Below are positions 26,869 to 36,856 of a DNA stretch of 64,000 nucleotides, in pieces (the first letter of the stretch is position 1; the number at the start of each line of letters is the position of its first letter). This DNA is from Bacteriovorax sp. PP10 (GTDB lineage: Bacteria > Bdellovibrionota > Bacteriovoracia > Bacteriovoracales > Bacteriovoracaceae). The stretch lies in contig NZ_JAYGJQ010000003.1 in the NCBI RefSeq assembly GCF_035013165.1, positions 186,001 to 250,000 of the forward strand, in the 5' to 3' direction. The notes beneath the pieces were generated by a model that saw only the letters and a list, made by a program, of their open reading frames with translations, was not told the DNA's origin and searched no databases. A program made the position numbers and the translations under genes.

Positions 26869-29800
26869 TTAATGAGCTATAAATAACTTAGGGTATCCTT
26901 CGTCAGACATAACCCAAACCGGCCTGTCTTCCGGTGGATATCCAGTTTGAAGCCAAGTCTTATGAGCACTCAAAAGACGTTGAAAACCAAATCCGAAGGC
27001 ACCTGCATCCTCCACCATATTCAGCTCTCCTGAACCACAAAATGCATAGGTTCTAGACGAACTTGAAACAGATAAACTTGAAGGACAAAAATACTCAAAA
27101 CTTTTTAAGTTACGCATTGAACTGCTGTGAACTTCTGCATGACTAAAATCAGGTTCAGTTTTAATCGGATAAAAAGTCGTCGTTCCAACTGCAATACCGC
27201 CAGCACTGCATGGAAGTACAAAATGTCCATCATCAAGATTAGAGACGATCGACCCTATCCCATTTGAAAGAGTGGATGTAATTCGTGAACTAACATGAGC
27301 TCCAGATATATTTGGAAGATATAATCCATCCAGATAAGGAGATGTTAAAACCAAAAAAGCACTTAGATCGTAAGTGAATATATTTCCAGTTTGATTGCAT
27401 CCATTAACAACTACCGGCGATGAACTAAATCTAAAAACATTTCCTGTTAACTGATATGAATTTTTATAAGTGGCGGATGAATCACCAAAACCTGCAAAAC
27501 TTTGTACGTTTGCACTAGTTGCACTTAAAGGAATAGGTGTTTCATTAAGAGCTAATACATTTTTAACTTTGGCCCCATCGAGAACTTGTCCAAAGACCTG
27601 GCCATAAGTAGGACCAGCGATTCCGATTATTAATTTAGCAGAAGGTTTTACAAGAATGTCTTCGGCAACACCAAAATGACTCCCAACAAAAGCACCAATA
27701 CCAGAACCAGATCCGGTATTACCTGTTGCTGAATTTACAATAGTTCCACTGATATCTGTTTCTGAAATCTTTCCAGAGTTAGTCGCTGCGGCCAGACCAA
27801 CGTAGATATTATCTGTATTTGCTAATAAGGTCAGAGTCCCGGAGACTTGATTCCCCGTCAGCACACCTTCGCTCATATTCGATCCAACAAGTAATCCACC
27901 ACTATTTGTGATTGAACTCACTGAAGAAATTTTATTGCGATAAATGCGCCCATAATTTATTCCGGCCACAGCACCTGTCATATCGGCCGTACTCTTTTTT
28001 ATATTCACAGATAAAAATTGATTATCAAAAATCTGCCCTGCTTGTTGATTAACTCCGACAAGTCCTGCTGCAGGATTGGCCATACTAATAATATCGAGAT
28101 AAGAAGCTGCAAAAATAGTATTGCTAATTTTTCCATAATTGTTAGCAATGATTCCTGATGTGGTTGTCGTGGCCAGATTATAAATACCACCAATAACATT
28201 TCCATTACCGTTAATGGTTCCAGAAAAAGAAGGTATGATATCGATCGCTGCGATTTCTCCAATACCAAGATTATCGGCCACAATATAATTAAGCGTTGGG
28301 TAATTTTTTATTTCCTTCCATTGCTCTTTATTACAAAGAACAATTGGATTTGTTAACGAGCCTTTTGTTTTCGATTGCAAGGCCACTGAAAGATTATTTG
28401 TATTAAGAGCACATTCTCCAGACTCCCAAGCAAGTCTTGGAAATGAAGCTCCCGTATCCTTAAATAGTGAAGGTGTACTGGATTGAATGAAATTATTTTT
28501 AGTTGTAGTGGTTTCAAATGTTGATAATTCTTGCGTATTCCCTAGGGTGATCCCACTAAACCAAGCTCTATAAAGAAGTGTTCCTTCAGAATTTACAACA
28601 GTTGCTGGAGCTCCACCACTAAGAGGGCCAACACTACAAGGAGTGCTTTTTTCAAAACATGGATGCATGATTGAGCCATGATAAAAAGAATTAGTGACAT
28701 TCGAAAAAATGGCCCACTTACCAACAAGGCCTCCGATATTACCACCTTCACCAATATCATATGTGCCAGGTCCGAAATTCATGCGGGAGTAACTATTGTT
28801 AATATTAACTCCTAGAGGTGCCGCACCAACCAGACCACCGGCCCAAGATGATCCATGAACAAGAGCAGCTCCTGAGCTATAGGATTCATTAATGGTTAAA
28901 GGAGTGATCGAAGCTGCTCCTACCAGACCTCCAGCAGCGACCTGTGTCCCAGCGGCAGTAATCACACCTTCAAAAGAAGATTTATTAATGGTGAGTGGAA
29001 TATCAAGCATTTTAGTATCGCCAACCAGACCTCCTCCAAATCCTTGAGTGCCATCAATTCGAATAAAACTTTTTTTAACGTTTAGATTATTTAAAACAGC
29101 GACTGTTGGAGTATAGGTCCCAACAATTCCTCCGACAGCGGTCTGCCCTCTGACTTTTGATTTTTTAAGTGACAGGTTTGATAACACTCCAGATGTCGAT
29201 CCCGAAAACGCACCGACGTTTGACGTCCCTTCAATTTCAATATTATTTAGTGTCAGATTTAAAACTGATCCGCCATCTCGAATAAAACCAATATTGCTTA
29301 ATTTACTATGCAGTCTGATATTTGAAATAGTGTGATTATTCCCTCTGAATACACCGGTTCCAAAATGAACTGCAGGAATTTCATTACAGCTCTCATCATA
29401 TAATCCACCAATGGGAATAAAATTGGCCCCAGGGCCTAAACAAGAATTCACCGGCCCATTTCCCAAAACAGAAGTAACATTCATATCCAGGTCAGCATGA
29501 AGGGAGAAAGACTTATCAGTGTAAGCAGCTCCAATACTATTGAGTTGATACTCTTTACAAATTCGAAAAGGATTAGCAGGTATTCCTACTCCCGCTGCAA
29601 ACACATGAGGGGATTTAACAGCTGGATCAATTCTTTTTCCACTACATAAAACATCATCGGGAATGGTTGTAATCAATTCGAATTTCTTAATTGGGCCCAC
29701 GGTATAAGTTCCGCCGTAAGCGATACAGGCATTTTCAGAAATTTCAGTTTGAACATATGTTATTAAACCATTACAGACTCCTGCTGAATAACTTCCGCCA

Positions 29801-30642
29801 AAAAGTCCGCAGCTGGTCTCGGTAAAATTGGATCCATTACAAGTTCCGTTGTTAATAAAGGTCATAGCATTTGGATTAGGAGTGGCCTTCAATCCCATTT
29901 CAAAATTTTCTTTGGCAAAACCTTTTGGATCTGTTTCATCACATGATGAAACGCTGAAAAAAGACTGTAGAACTGTAAACGCTGGAATGACACCATTTCC
30001 AACTGGCAGATGAGTATCAATCATTTCATTTGTGCCGCCACTGTGACATGCTGAAACTAAAGCGCCTCCGCTGAACTCAATGGCCCCGCCGCTTGCCTTT
30101 TTAAATGCAGGCATAAGAAGTCTTCTTGATGTCGTTTTGCCAGAGAGATCGCCCACTCCACAACCAAGTCCATTGTGATTACTTAACTTGTCACATTCAA
30201 AACGTGAGATAGTCGGAAATTCATAAACTCCAGAACGAAGACTTACGGCCGGAGAGAAATCGCTATCAGCACAAGTCGCATTGGATAAATTAATATTGAT
30301 CTGTGCATCTGTTCCATTAAAAATAGAATTGGATTTTGCACAACGAGTGAGACCTTGAAAATTATAAATAGTATTTTTGCCTTCCCAGGCAACAGACCAG
30401 AAAGACCATGATCCATTAGCAAGCTCGAGACTCAGCTCTGAACCTGTAGAGATATTTACACCGAACATATCCCCTTTATCTGATTTCCCCCAAAGCATGG
30501 CACCACCTGCACCAGCACTTCCAAGATCAGTAAGAGATGAAATTTTTAATTTGAATTTTGCATCGGTCTTTCCCGGTGTTTTCGCGCACGAAGCAACCAA
30601 GATAAGTAAAATGAGGGCCTGGAGAAGAGCATTCATCTTCAT
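26869..30642 (-). CDS. Giant GLUG-repeat lipoprotein, paralogue B
   Basis: 1,257 residues with lipobox LVASC. It shares the same plan as paralogue A: N-terminal AKFKLKISSLTDLGSAG and GGAMLWGKSDKGD, CKEYQLNSIG near residue 370, then GLUG-like units such as GGIVGTYTP and AGGLVGAA. Both end with a similar WVMSDEGYPKLF / EDGDEYPKLL-type tail. The repeat sequences have diverged strongly. The start was taken at the first ATG of MKMN; an upstream ATG (30663) is possible and ribosome binding sites are poor. Function not known; predicted outer-membrane or surface exposed. Confidence 0.77.
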   Translation of the reverse strand: MKMNALLQALILLILVASCAKTPGKTDAKFKLKISSLTDLGSAGAGGAMLWGKSDKGDMFGVNISTGSELSLELANGSWSFWSVAWEGKNTIYNFQGLTRCAKSNSIFNGTDAQININLSNATCADSDFSPAVSLRSGVYEFPTISRFECDKLSNHNGLGCGVGDLSGKTTSRRLLMPAFKKASGGAIEFSGGALVSACHSGGTNEMIDTHLPVGNGVIPAFTVLQSFFSVSSCDETDPKGFAKENFEMGLKATPNPNAMTFINNGTCNGSNFTETSCGLFGGSYSAGVCNGLITYVQTEISENACIAYGGTYTVGPIKKFELITTIPDDVLCSGKRIDPAVKSPHVFAAGVGIPANPFRICKEYQLNSIGAAYTDKSFSLHADLDMNVTSVLGNGPVNSCLGPGANFIPIGGLYDESCNEIPAVHFGTGVFRGNNHTISNIRLHSKLSNIGFIRDGGSVLNLTLNNIEIEGTSNVGAFSGSTSGVLSNLSLKKSKVRGQTAVGGIVGTYTPTVAVLNNLNVKKSFIRIDGTQGFGGGLVGDTKMLDIPLTINKSSFEGVITAAGTQVAAGGLVGAASITPLTINESYSSGAALVHGSSWAGGLVGAAPLGVNINNSYSRMNFGPGTYDIGEGGNIGGLVGKWAIFSNVTNSFYHGSIMHPCFEKSTPCSVGPLSGGAPATVVNSEGTLLYRAWFSGITLGNTQELSTFETTTTKNNFIQSSTPSLFKDTGASFPRLAWESGECALNTNNLSVALQSKTKGSLTNPIVLCNKEQWKEIKNYPTLNYIVADNLGIGEIAAIDIIPSFSGTINGNGNVIGGIYNLATTTTSGIIANNYGKISNTIFAASYLDIISMANPAAGLVGVNQQAGQIFDNQFLSVNIKKSTADMTGAVAGINYGRIYRNKISSVSSITNSGGLLVGSNMSEGVLTGNQVSGTLTLLANTDNIYVGLAAATNSGKISETDISGTIVNSATGNTGSGSGIGAFVGSHFGVAEDILVKPSAKLIIGIAGPTYGQVFGQVLDGAKVKNVLALNETPIPLSATSANVQSFAGFGDSSATYKNSYQLTGNVFRFSSSPVVVNGCNQTGNIFTYDLSAFLVLTSPYLDGLYLPNISGAHVSSRITSTLSNGIGSIVSNLDDGHFVLPCSAGGIAVGTTTFYPIKTEPDFSHAEVHSSSMRNLKSFEYFCPSSLSVSSSSRTYAFCGSGELNMVEDAGAFGFGFQRLLSAHKTWLQTGYPPEDRPVWVMSDEGYPKLFIAH

Positions 30643-30758
30643 GTAAATAAAACCCGTTGTCATTGCTAACGTACTTGTCAGCTTTCGTTCAAGGGTTTCT
30701 TCGGATAGTGGACGATTACAATGAAGTTTTTTATTAAGGATATAGAACTATTTTTTAA

Positions 30759-30792
30759 TAATCTGTTTCTTTTTTTAAAAAGAAACAGATTA
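30759..30792 (-). terminator. Perfect 16-bp inverted repeat after the DUF3419 gene, likely terminator
   Basis: Arms TAATCTGTTTCTTTTT and its exact complement with a two-base loop, 19 bases beyond the stop codon. A/T-rich arms supply U-runs, although no separate U-tract follows. Confidence 0.65.
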
Positions 30793-30811
30793 CTGTTGAA
30801 TAACTAAATAT

Positions 30812-31900
30812 TTACGATTGATATTTATAAACGCGGATGTCATACATCTGCACTTTTTCAAGATCAATGACTTCGCGATACTCTTCAGTGATATCAACAT
30901 AACCAGTTAAATCACATTCTGATTTTCTCAGGTAATACCTAGAAACTAATATCGCCCCAGGCTTCAGGCCTGGTTTAATTTTTTGCATGAATTCTTTTTC
31001 AAGGCCCCCTTGAAAATATGAAGGAACATCACTTAAAGAAAGGAAGTCATATTGCTTTTCACCTTTTGCAAGATAGCTCACAAAATCTTCCTGCACATAA
31101 TCCACTTTTGTTTTTGAGTGATTCACTCGCTCAAAGTTTTCCTTTTGCGCTTCAACCGGAACACCTAGAAGGGATTTAACTTTTCCGTAAAAACATAACT
31201 GCAGGAAAAAACTTTTCTGAGCAAGGTCCCTCGTGAAGAGTCTTTCAAAAGATTGAAAGTAATAATCAAAATGAGACAGTGGAGAGTTTTTAGTAATGAA
31301 GTCCCCTTTGTATAAAAGGGCATTGAACATTGCTTTGTTCCCAAGGATCTGGATTAAGGCCTTCCATCTCTTCATTGGAAATTTTGTACGATAGTATTCT
31401 GTTTGCTCAGCAAGATTATCGAAACGCAAAATACGATCGTAATCGGCCCCTAATAAAACGCGGTTAACTTTTGCAAAGACCGCAAATGTTCTTTCCCACT
31501 TTCCTAAGTATAAAAGTGAATCGAAATCGATTTCAGTAAAGACTTGTGTGAAAAACTCTCTGGTTTCAGGGTTTAAAGTGACCTGAGCAAATAATTTTTT
31601 GCGCTCCGTTTTATTGTTATCATCTGAATAAGGATAATAACCCCAGAACATTAAAAATTGTTCATGAGTTAATTCTCTGTAAGTTGCAAGTCGCAATTCT
31701 GCCAGCCTCAACTGTTCCTTAGATAAATCTGACAAAGATAAGATTTCTGCCTTCTCATGCATTAGCGGAAGCGATCTTCCTCCTGAGCCACAGATAGAAA
31801 AAACATTCACGGGTTTTAGTGCTTTAATCATTTCAATTTCAACACTCGTGTCTTCGTTACCTAAGGTATAGTTCAGTCCAGAAAAATACTTTTGTCCCAT
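30812..31900 (-). CDS. DUF3419 (BtaA-like) protein, putative SAM 3-amino-3-carboxypropyl transferase
   Basis: 362 residues with a Rossmann-like SAM site near the N-terminus (VFSICGSGGRSLPLM, residues ~33-47) followed by LSLSDLSKEQLRLAELR. A central region has HFDYYFQSFERLFTRD, and the C-terminal part contains YDFLSLSDVPSYF and GAILVSRYYLRK. This is the DUF3419 layout, whose known member BtaA transfers the aminocarboxypropyl group of SAM to diacylglycerol in betaine-lipid synthesis. No BtaB methyltransferase is in the window. It is the last gene of the four-gene minus-strand lipid operon, 23 bases after the reductase gene. Confidence 0.8.
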   Translation of the reverse strand: MGQKYFSGLNYTLGNEDTSVEIEMIKALKPVNVFSICGSGGRSLPLMHEKAEILSLSDLSKEQLRLAELRLATYRELTHEQFLMFWGYYPYSDDNNKTERKKLFAQVTLNPETREFFTQVFTEIDFDSLLYLGKWERTFAVFAKVNRVLLGADYDRILRFDNLAEQTEYYRTKFPMKRWKALIQILGNKAMFNALLYKGDFITKNSPLSHFDYYFQSFERLFTRDLAQKSFFLQLCFYGKVKSLLGVPVEAQKENFERVNHSKTKVDYVQEDFVSYLAKGEKQYDFLSLSDVPSYFQGGLEKEFMQKIKPGLKPGAILVSRYYLRKSECDLTGYVDITEEYREVIDLEKVQMYDIRVYKYQS

Positions 31901-31923
31901 TTAACTCTCACTTATAAATATTA

Positions 31924-33963
31924 TTATTTAGATTTTTTTAATTTTCTCTCAGCATGCTCTTTACATAAATCAAATTCAGCATCAGTGATAAATCCACTGT
32001 GCCCCATGATTTGCGATAAACGCACTCCGTGCTCACGAGACAGACGGTCGATCTCAATAACTTTTTCGTAATTGATGTTTCTTGAAAGTGTGAAAGACTC
32101 ATACTTTCCTTCCATCGCCAGAAGTGCCGTTTCGGCCAGACAGGCATAAACGATATTTCCTTCCAGACCTAAATCGATATTCATATGCACTTCACCTGGA
32201 AGAGTCACCTCTCCGCTGGCAATAACTAAAACATCCGGTCTTCTGATGGCGTCTTCTTCTTTAATATCAAACGGACGAGACACGTCACAGATCACGCATC
32301 CAGGTTTTACTTTCATAATATCTAAAACGGTTTTCCCTTGCCCTGAAGTCGTCGTGATAATCAAATCACACACGTCAGAGAAGTTATCAGCGTCAGTTGA
32401 AATTTCCACATTTGCTTTTGGATTGATTTTTAGAATATCGTCTTTAAGCTCCATTAACTTATAAGCACGAGGAGCAACGATAATAATCTTATCCCACGTA
32501 AGCGCCAGAATTTTTGCTGAAACAGCTCCAATACTTCCGGTTGCACCAACAACCATTACAGTCCCTTTAAAATGTCCGTCGACTTTTTTAACGAAGTCTA
32601 ACTTCTCTACCGCAAGTTTTGCGGCCCAAAGAGTTGAAGCGGCCGATAAAGAGTTTCCAGTTGTCACCGGAATAGGACTTAAACGGTCAATCGTCACCCC
32701 CGCATCACCTACAATTTTCGTGTAAGCACCAAGCCCCATGATTTTTGATCCGGCGGTAGAAGCTTTCTCACATAATTTTAAAATCTTATTATAGATAACG
32801 CTGGCATCTGCTTGCATCATCTTTTTGGGAGTTTCTGTAATTGTATAAATTAATCCTTCGACCTTTCTTCCATTCTTCTCACTGACCACACCTTGAATTT
32901 TTCCATAGTAAAAACCTGGAGACAAAGTCAGTGCTTCTTCAGTTAATTTTTCAAGAGGTTTTGAGTATTTTCTCATGAACTTTAAGTAGGGATGCTTAAA
33001 TAAATAACTCGAGGAAAGTGGATGGATTACAAAAGAGAATTTAATCACTTCATCTGTATCCAGATTAAAAGATTTAATCTCCGGAGAGAATTTAACTTCT
33101 TCTACCATTTTGATGACGTCGTCTTGTTTAACCGACAGACCTTCACCTTTTTTAATCTGAATAATCCCTTCTAAAATAGCATAATTCATCTTAGGGTCAG
33201 ATAACTGAGGAAGACAAACAAGAGCTTCTTTAAGCCCTGCTTCTTTTAATTTCTTTTCTAATTGTGGTGAAACAATATCAATAATCAATGTGCGCCCTTT
33301 TAAGTGCGACAGATTAAGAAAGTTAATGTTGGCTTCGTTACCAACTAAAATATCACAGCTCAAAAATTCATTGAGTGCTCTACTTTTAAACATTGATTTA
33401 TTATCAAAATCAGGAATAAAATTCTTTTGAACTTTCATCGCCTTTAAAACCGGACTTAAAGTCTTTAAAAACTTTTCCAGCGTTTGTGGACTATGAAGAT
33501 TAAATGGAAGTTTTAAAAGGAAAAACGGATCGGCCATAACCAGTTTGTTGCACAACTCTGATAAAGGCTCAACGAAACTAATCTGCAATCCACCAGAGTA
33601 AAAACCAATTGATTTGCGATTAAAAAACATCGGATTCTTAAGATGAAAAAGTCTTAATGCATACGGGACGTAAACGTCTTTAACGATTTGTCCGTCCACA
33701 ATCGGCGTGTACCTAGCTGCCGTTTTCAAACGTGAGCTTAACGGGTGAAGAAAAAAACCTTTTTTGAATTTAATCTTTTGCGGAATCCCGCTTATACAAA
33801 TGACATCACACTGCCCATCATATTTTTTAATTAAACTTTCTGTGAGTTCAACATCAAAATTTGTAGAGTACTGGATGACTCGATAAACTTCACCAAAGAA
33901 GTCTACCTCTTCATCAAAATTGTATTGATCCTGGGCAAAGGCCAATGAAAGAATCGTTTTCAT
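31924..33963 (-). CDS. Long-chain acyl-ACP reductase-like protein with extra N-terminal domain
   Basis: 679 residues, twice the size of cyanobacterial acyl-ACP reductase (AAR, ~340). Residues ~305-670 match AAR in order: FVIHPLSSSYLF, KIMGLGAYTKIVGDAG, TTGNSLSAA, the nucleotide loop VVGATGSIGAV (471-481), KPGCVICDVSRP (Cys 556 aligns with the AAR acyl-thioester cysteine), SGEVTLPGEVHMNIDLGL and YACLAETALLAMEG. AAR makes fatty aldehydes from acyl-ACP. Residues 1-300 are unrecognised but repeat an HPLSS motif (74-78) also seen at 314-318. It lies between an SDR gene and a BtaA-like gene. Confidence 0.82.
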   Translation of the reverse strand: MKTILSLAFAQDQYNFDEEVDFFGEVYRVIQYSTNFDVELTESLIKKYDGQCDVICISGIPQKIKFKKGFFLHPLSSRLKTAARYTPIVDGQIVKDVYVPYALRLFHLKNPMFFNRKSIGFYSGGLQISFVEPLSELCNKLVMADPFFLLKLPFNLHSPQTLEKFLKTLSPVLKAMKVQKNFIPDFDNKSMFKSRALNEFLSCDILVGNEANINFLNLSHLKGRTLIIDIVSPQLEKKLKEAGLKEALVCLPQLSDPKMNYAILEGIIQIKKGEGLSVKQDDVIKMVEEVKFSPEIKSFNLDTDEVIKFSFVIHPLSSSYLFKHPYLKFMRKYSKPLEKLTEEALTLSPGFYYGKIQGVVSEKNGRKVEGLIYTITETPKKMMQADASVIYNKILKLCEKASTAGSKIMGLGAYTKIVGDAGVTIDRLSPIPVTTGNSLSAASTLWAAKLAVEKLDFVKKVDGHFKGTVMVVGATGSIGAVSAKILALTWDKIIIVAPRAYKLMELKDDILKINPKANVEISTDADNFSDVCDLIITTTSGQGKTVLDIMKVKPGCVICDVSRPFDIKEEDAIRRPDVLVIASGEVTLPGEVHMNIDLGLEGNIVYACLAETALLAMEGKYESFTLSRNINYEKVIEIDRLSREHGVRLSQIMGHSGFITDAEFDLCKEHAERKLKKSK

Positions 33964-33990
33964 AATTTACTCAATAATCAGTTTAATAGA

Positions 33991-34998
33991 TTATGATTTG
34001 CCAAATAGAATACTTTTGAAAGTACTGTACGTACTCTCATTGATCTCAGGCAAATCCTCTAAAGTACTGGTCTTATCGTATGAAATTCGTGAAAACATAA
34101 ATGGTAAAACTTCTTCGGGAATACCTAAGAGTTTTAGTAGTGAATTGTGAATACGGTTTTCTTTTACCGGAAAATAATGGGTCTTAACTCCGAATTTTTT
34201 ATTCAGGTCGCGCAGGAATTCCATAAGAGTTGGAATTTCAGAACTTACCAGATGGTAAGTTTTAAGATTCACTTTATGGTTGTCTCTTTCGATCAGGAGT
34301 TTAATAAAATGAGCACAATGGTCTACCGGAATGATCGGAAGCTTTGAGCGTGGGTTAAAGCTTAATGGAACAATCGGAGTGTATTTTAATAAATGAGAGT
34401 ATTTTTTGAAGGCCTCTAAGAAATAATAAGGGCCATCGATCTTTTCCATTTCAAGTGTCACAGAATCACCAATAATGATTCCTGGCCTGATGATACGAGT
34501 AACAAAGCGCTCGTTCACGTTATCTCTTACCACTTGTTCTGCTAAGTATTTTGTCTCTGAATAACTATCTCCAAAATTATTTCTCTTTGGAAGTTGATTT
34601 TCATCCAGGAAATACACCTCAGGATCGCCAACGGCGATCGTTGAAACATAATAGAATGCTTTTAAGTTTTTCATCCCTTTTAACAGGTGAAGCATATTTT
34701 GAGTTCCCACAACATTTTGCAGGAAGCAGTCCGAGTAACTTGCACTTAAATCATATAAAGCTGCCGCATGTAAGACGACATCAATTGAATCCAATAATTT
34801 TATTTTCTCAGATCCTTCCAGTGAAATAACATCCAAACTTGTGATATCACCTTTGATGCATTTTACGTTGGGGAATTCAGTAAATTTTGAAAGTTGTTCT
34901 TTGCGGGACACCACATAGATATTTTCATATTGAGCAGCTAACTCACGAATGAGATACCCACCTAAAAATCCTGTCGCACCTGTAATTAAGATATTCAT
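33991..34998 (-). CDS. Extended SDR (NAD-dependent epimerase/dehydratase or thioester-reductase-like)
   Basis: 335 residues. The TGATGFLGGYL nucleotide loop opens the protein, and the catalytic Ser 119 (YVSTIAVG), Tyr 146 and Lys 150 (YSETK) are in place. The extended C-terminal part suits a lipid-linked or isoprenoid-like substrate, as in 3-beta-HSD, OleD or male-sterility-type reductases. It starts 2 bases after the lipid kinase gene and precedes the AAR-like gene, so reduction of an acyl, aldehyde or keto intermediate of the same pathway is likely. Confidence 0.85.
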   Translation of the reverse strand: MNILITGATGFLGGYLIRELAAQYENIYVVSRKEQLSKFTEFPNVKCIKGDITSLDVISLEGSEKIKLLDSIDVVLHAAALYDLSASYSDCFLQNVVGTQNMLHLLKGMKNLKAFYYVSTIAVGDPEVYFLDENQLPKRNNFGDSYSETKYLAEQVVRDNVNERFVTRIIRPGIIIGDSVTLEMEKIDGPYYFLEAFKKYSHLLKYTPIVPLSFNPRSKLPIIPVDHCAHFIKLLIERDNHKVNLKTYHLVSSEIPTLMEFLRDLNKKFGVKTHYFPVKENRIHNSLLKLLGIPEEVLPFMFSRISYDKTSTLEDLPEINESTYSTFKSILFGKS

Positions 34999-35000
34999 AG

Positions 35001-35966
35001 TTATGTAAGACTCACCATCTGACCACTAAAGTTAGATAGGTCAGTCTGATCCTTTGGAGAAAAAACAGTTAAAGCACCTGGAAGACATTTTACATTCCAG
35101 CTCTTAGCTGCATTAAAAATTTCTCCGTCACCAAAGAATGATAATTGGTCTGCACCATCAAGCAAATCAATTTTTGCTTCTTCAGTTTCAAACGTGATTA
35201 AGTTCTTATCATCATGAGGGAAATTTCCATTTAAGATATTCAGTAAACAGTTAATCAACTCCAGACGGTTTTCATGCTTTAGAATCATGATATTAAAAGT
35301 TCCATCCTGATGATTAGTATTAGGTGCTACTTCAAAACTTCCGGCAAGCATTGGCTGATTATTAATCAGAATAAGTGGTGCCACTACAACTTCATTATAT
35401 TCTTTTGAAGCAATTTTAAATTTATAACTTGTAATCTCTCTCTTTAACATTTTTTTAGCAATGAAAAGTGAGTAGATATTCTTTCCTGAAAACTTCATAA
35501 ACTTTTTGAAGTTCGGATAAGCTTTTCTTAATTCATTAATTTCGTTTGCCACTTCAGCAGCAAAACCTAAACCACCGTTTGTGGCCATGAAAGTTCCGTT
35601 GATGTTAATCAAGTCGATCTTTTTTCTGGTATTTTGTCTAAGAGTTTGCGTAATTTTTTTGATGTTACCGCTTGATCCAATTACACGAGCAAAATCGTTT
35701 GCTGTCCCACCAGGAACAACCAAAAGACCAACTCCTGTGCCGGCAAGTTTTTGGATAATAGAATGAACTGTCCCGTCTCCACCAACTGATAAAATAGCAT
35801 CGACCTTATTTTCCAGATCGCGATCCAGGTTTTCGTGAAGCTCTTCAATAGAATTTGAAATGGGGTACTCGATTTGGCTTCTGAAAAGAGCATTATTAAT
35901 CATTCCTTGCCAATCACGACTTCCATTCGAAGCTTTCTGGTTCAGATAGACCGATATGTTCTGCAT
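35001..35966 (-). CDS. Diacylglycerol kinase / YegS-family lipid kinase
   Basis: 321 residues with the lipid-kinase catalytic signature: SVGGDGTVHSII (GGDGT loop) and VVPGGTANDFAR. The second beta-sandwich domain follows, with GGLGFAAEVANEI and DGTFNIMIL. The family phosphorylates diacylglycerol, sphingosine-type bases or related lipids. AGGA is well placed before the ATG. It is the first gene of the minus-strand operon and is divergent from the formyltransferase gene. Confidence 0.88.
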   Translation of the reverse strand: MQNISVYLNQKASNGSRDWQGMINNALFRSQIEYPISNSIEELHENLDRDLENKVDAILSVGGDGTVHSIIQKLAGTGVGLLVVPGGTANDFARVIGSSGNIKKITQTLRQNTRKKIDLININGTFMATNGGLGFAAEVANEINELRKAYPNFKKFMKFSGKNIYSLFIAKKMLKREITSYKFKIASKEYNEVVVAPLILINNQPMLAGSFEVAPNTNHQDGTFNIMILKHENRLELINCLLNILNGNFPHDDKNLITFETEEAKIDLLDGADQLSFFGDGEIFNAAKSWNVKCLPGALTVFSPKDQTDLSNFSGQMVSLT

Positions 35967-36036
35967 AAGATTCCTCGGGCGTTTTAATATTAGTTACCCC
36001 CTATCTTAACTTGCCCACGGATTAAACCGATTGCCT

Positions 36037-36065
36037 TTGAAAAAAATACATTACATGGCTAAACT
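36037..36065 (+). promoter_or_regulatory. Sigma-70-like promoter of the plus-strand lipid operon
   Basis: TTGAAA (36037-36042), 17-bp spacer and TAAACT (36060-36065), 27 bases before the formyltransferase start, which has GGAG upstream. Confidence 0.55.
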
Positions 36066-36091
36066 ATAAACAACTGATTTTTTGGAGTCAT

Positions 36092-36856
36092 ATGAAAATA
36101 CTGGTAGTTACTAGCGAAGTTACTTTTGTCCCTGAAAATTACAACCTGTTTCTGGAGGGTTTGTTTAGTGAATTGTCCTCTGAAAATGAACTCTCTCTTG
36201 AGCTTGTGATCCTAAAGAACAACTCACCGGCCTTAACGGCCAAGGGTCTTGCTCTCGCTCTTATGGGGGCCAGGCACATCGGCTTTCACTTGATGAAAAA
36301 TACTTTAAAGGCCGCTTTCAAAGACCGCAAAGAATTAACTGATAAGTTTAAAATTAAAACCCATTACTTTGAAAACCCCAATACACCGGAGTTCAGAGAA
36401 TTTATTAGGACTCATGAGACTGATCTTTTAATCAATGCACGCACGCGCTTTATTTATAAAAATAAAACACTAAAACTTCCCAAGATTGCGGCCATCAATA
36501 TTCATCACGGTCTGCTTCCCGATTACCGTGGAACCATGTGCGACCTATGGGCCTTGAAGGAAGACCGTCCTACCGGGTTCACCATTCACGTAATGGATAA
36601 AAAAATAGACAACGGCGCTATCATTAGAACAGTCCAAACCAGCGTCCTGGGAAACCCACTTCGATCGAATTTTGCCACACTTATAAAAGAAAGCTCAAGA
36701 ATCGAAGGAATAGAGATGGCAAAAACCATTTTAACTATCAAAAAAAATTATAACCTACCGATACAGGCAGACAATATTTCACTTAATCCTGTTTACACTA
36801 AAAATCCTAAATTTTTAGATATCAGGAAGTTGTTACAAAAAGGCATAGAACTATGA
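36092..36856 (+). CDS. Formyltransferase-family protein (not Fmt)
   Basis: 254 residues with the N10-formyl-THF transferase triad: Asn 136 and His 138 in INIHHGLLPDYRG, and Asp 173 in DKKIDNGAII. It lacks the ~100-residue C-terminal OB-fold of methionyl-tRNA formyltransferase and has a divergent N-terminus, so it probably formylates a small molecule (an amino sugar or amino group) or uses another one-carbon reaction. Its last codons overlap the start of the next gene by 4 bases. Confidence 0.83.
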   Translation: MKILVVTSEVTFVPENYNLFLEGLFSELSSENELSLELVILKNNSPALTAKGLALALMGARHIGFHLMKNTLKAAFKDRKELTDKFKIKTHYFENPNTPEFREFIRTHETDLLINARTRFIYKNKTLKLPKIAAINIHHGLLPDYRGTMCDLWALKEDRPTGFTIHVMDKKIDNGAIIRTVQTSVLGNPLRSNFATLIKESSRIEGIEMAKTILTIKKNYNLPIQADNISLNPVYTKNPKFLDIRKLLQKGIEL

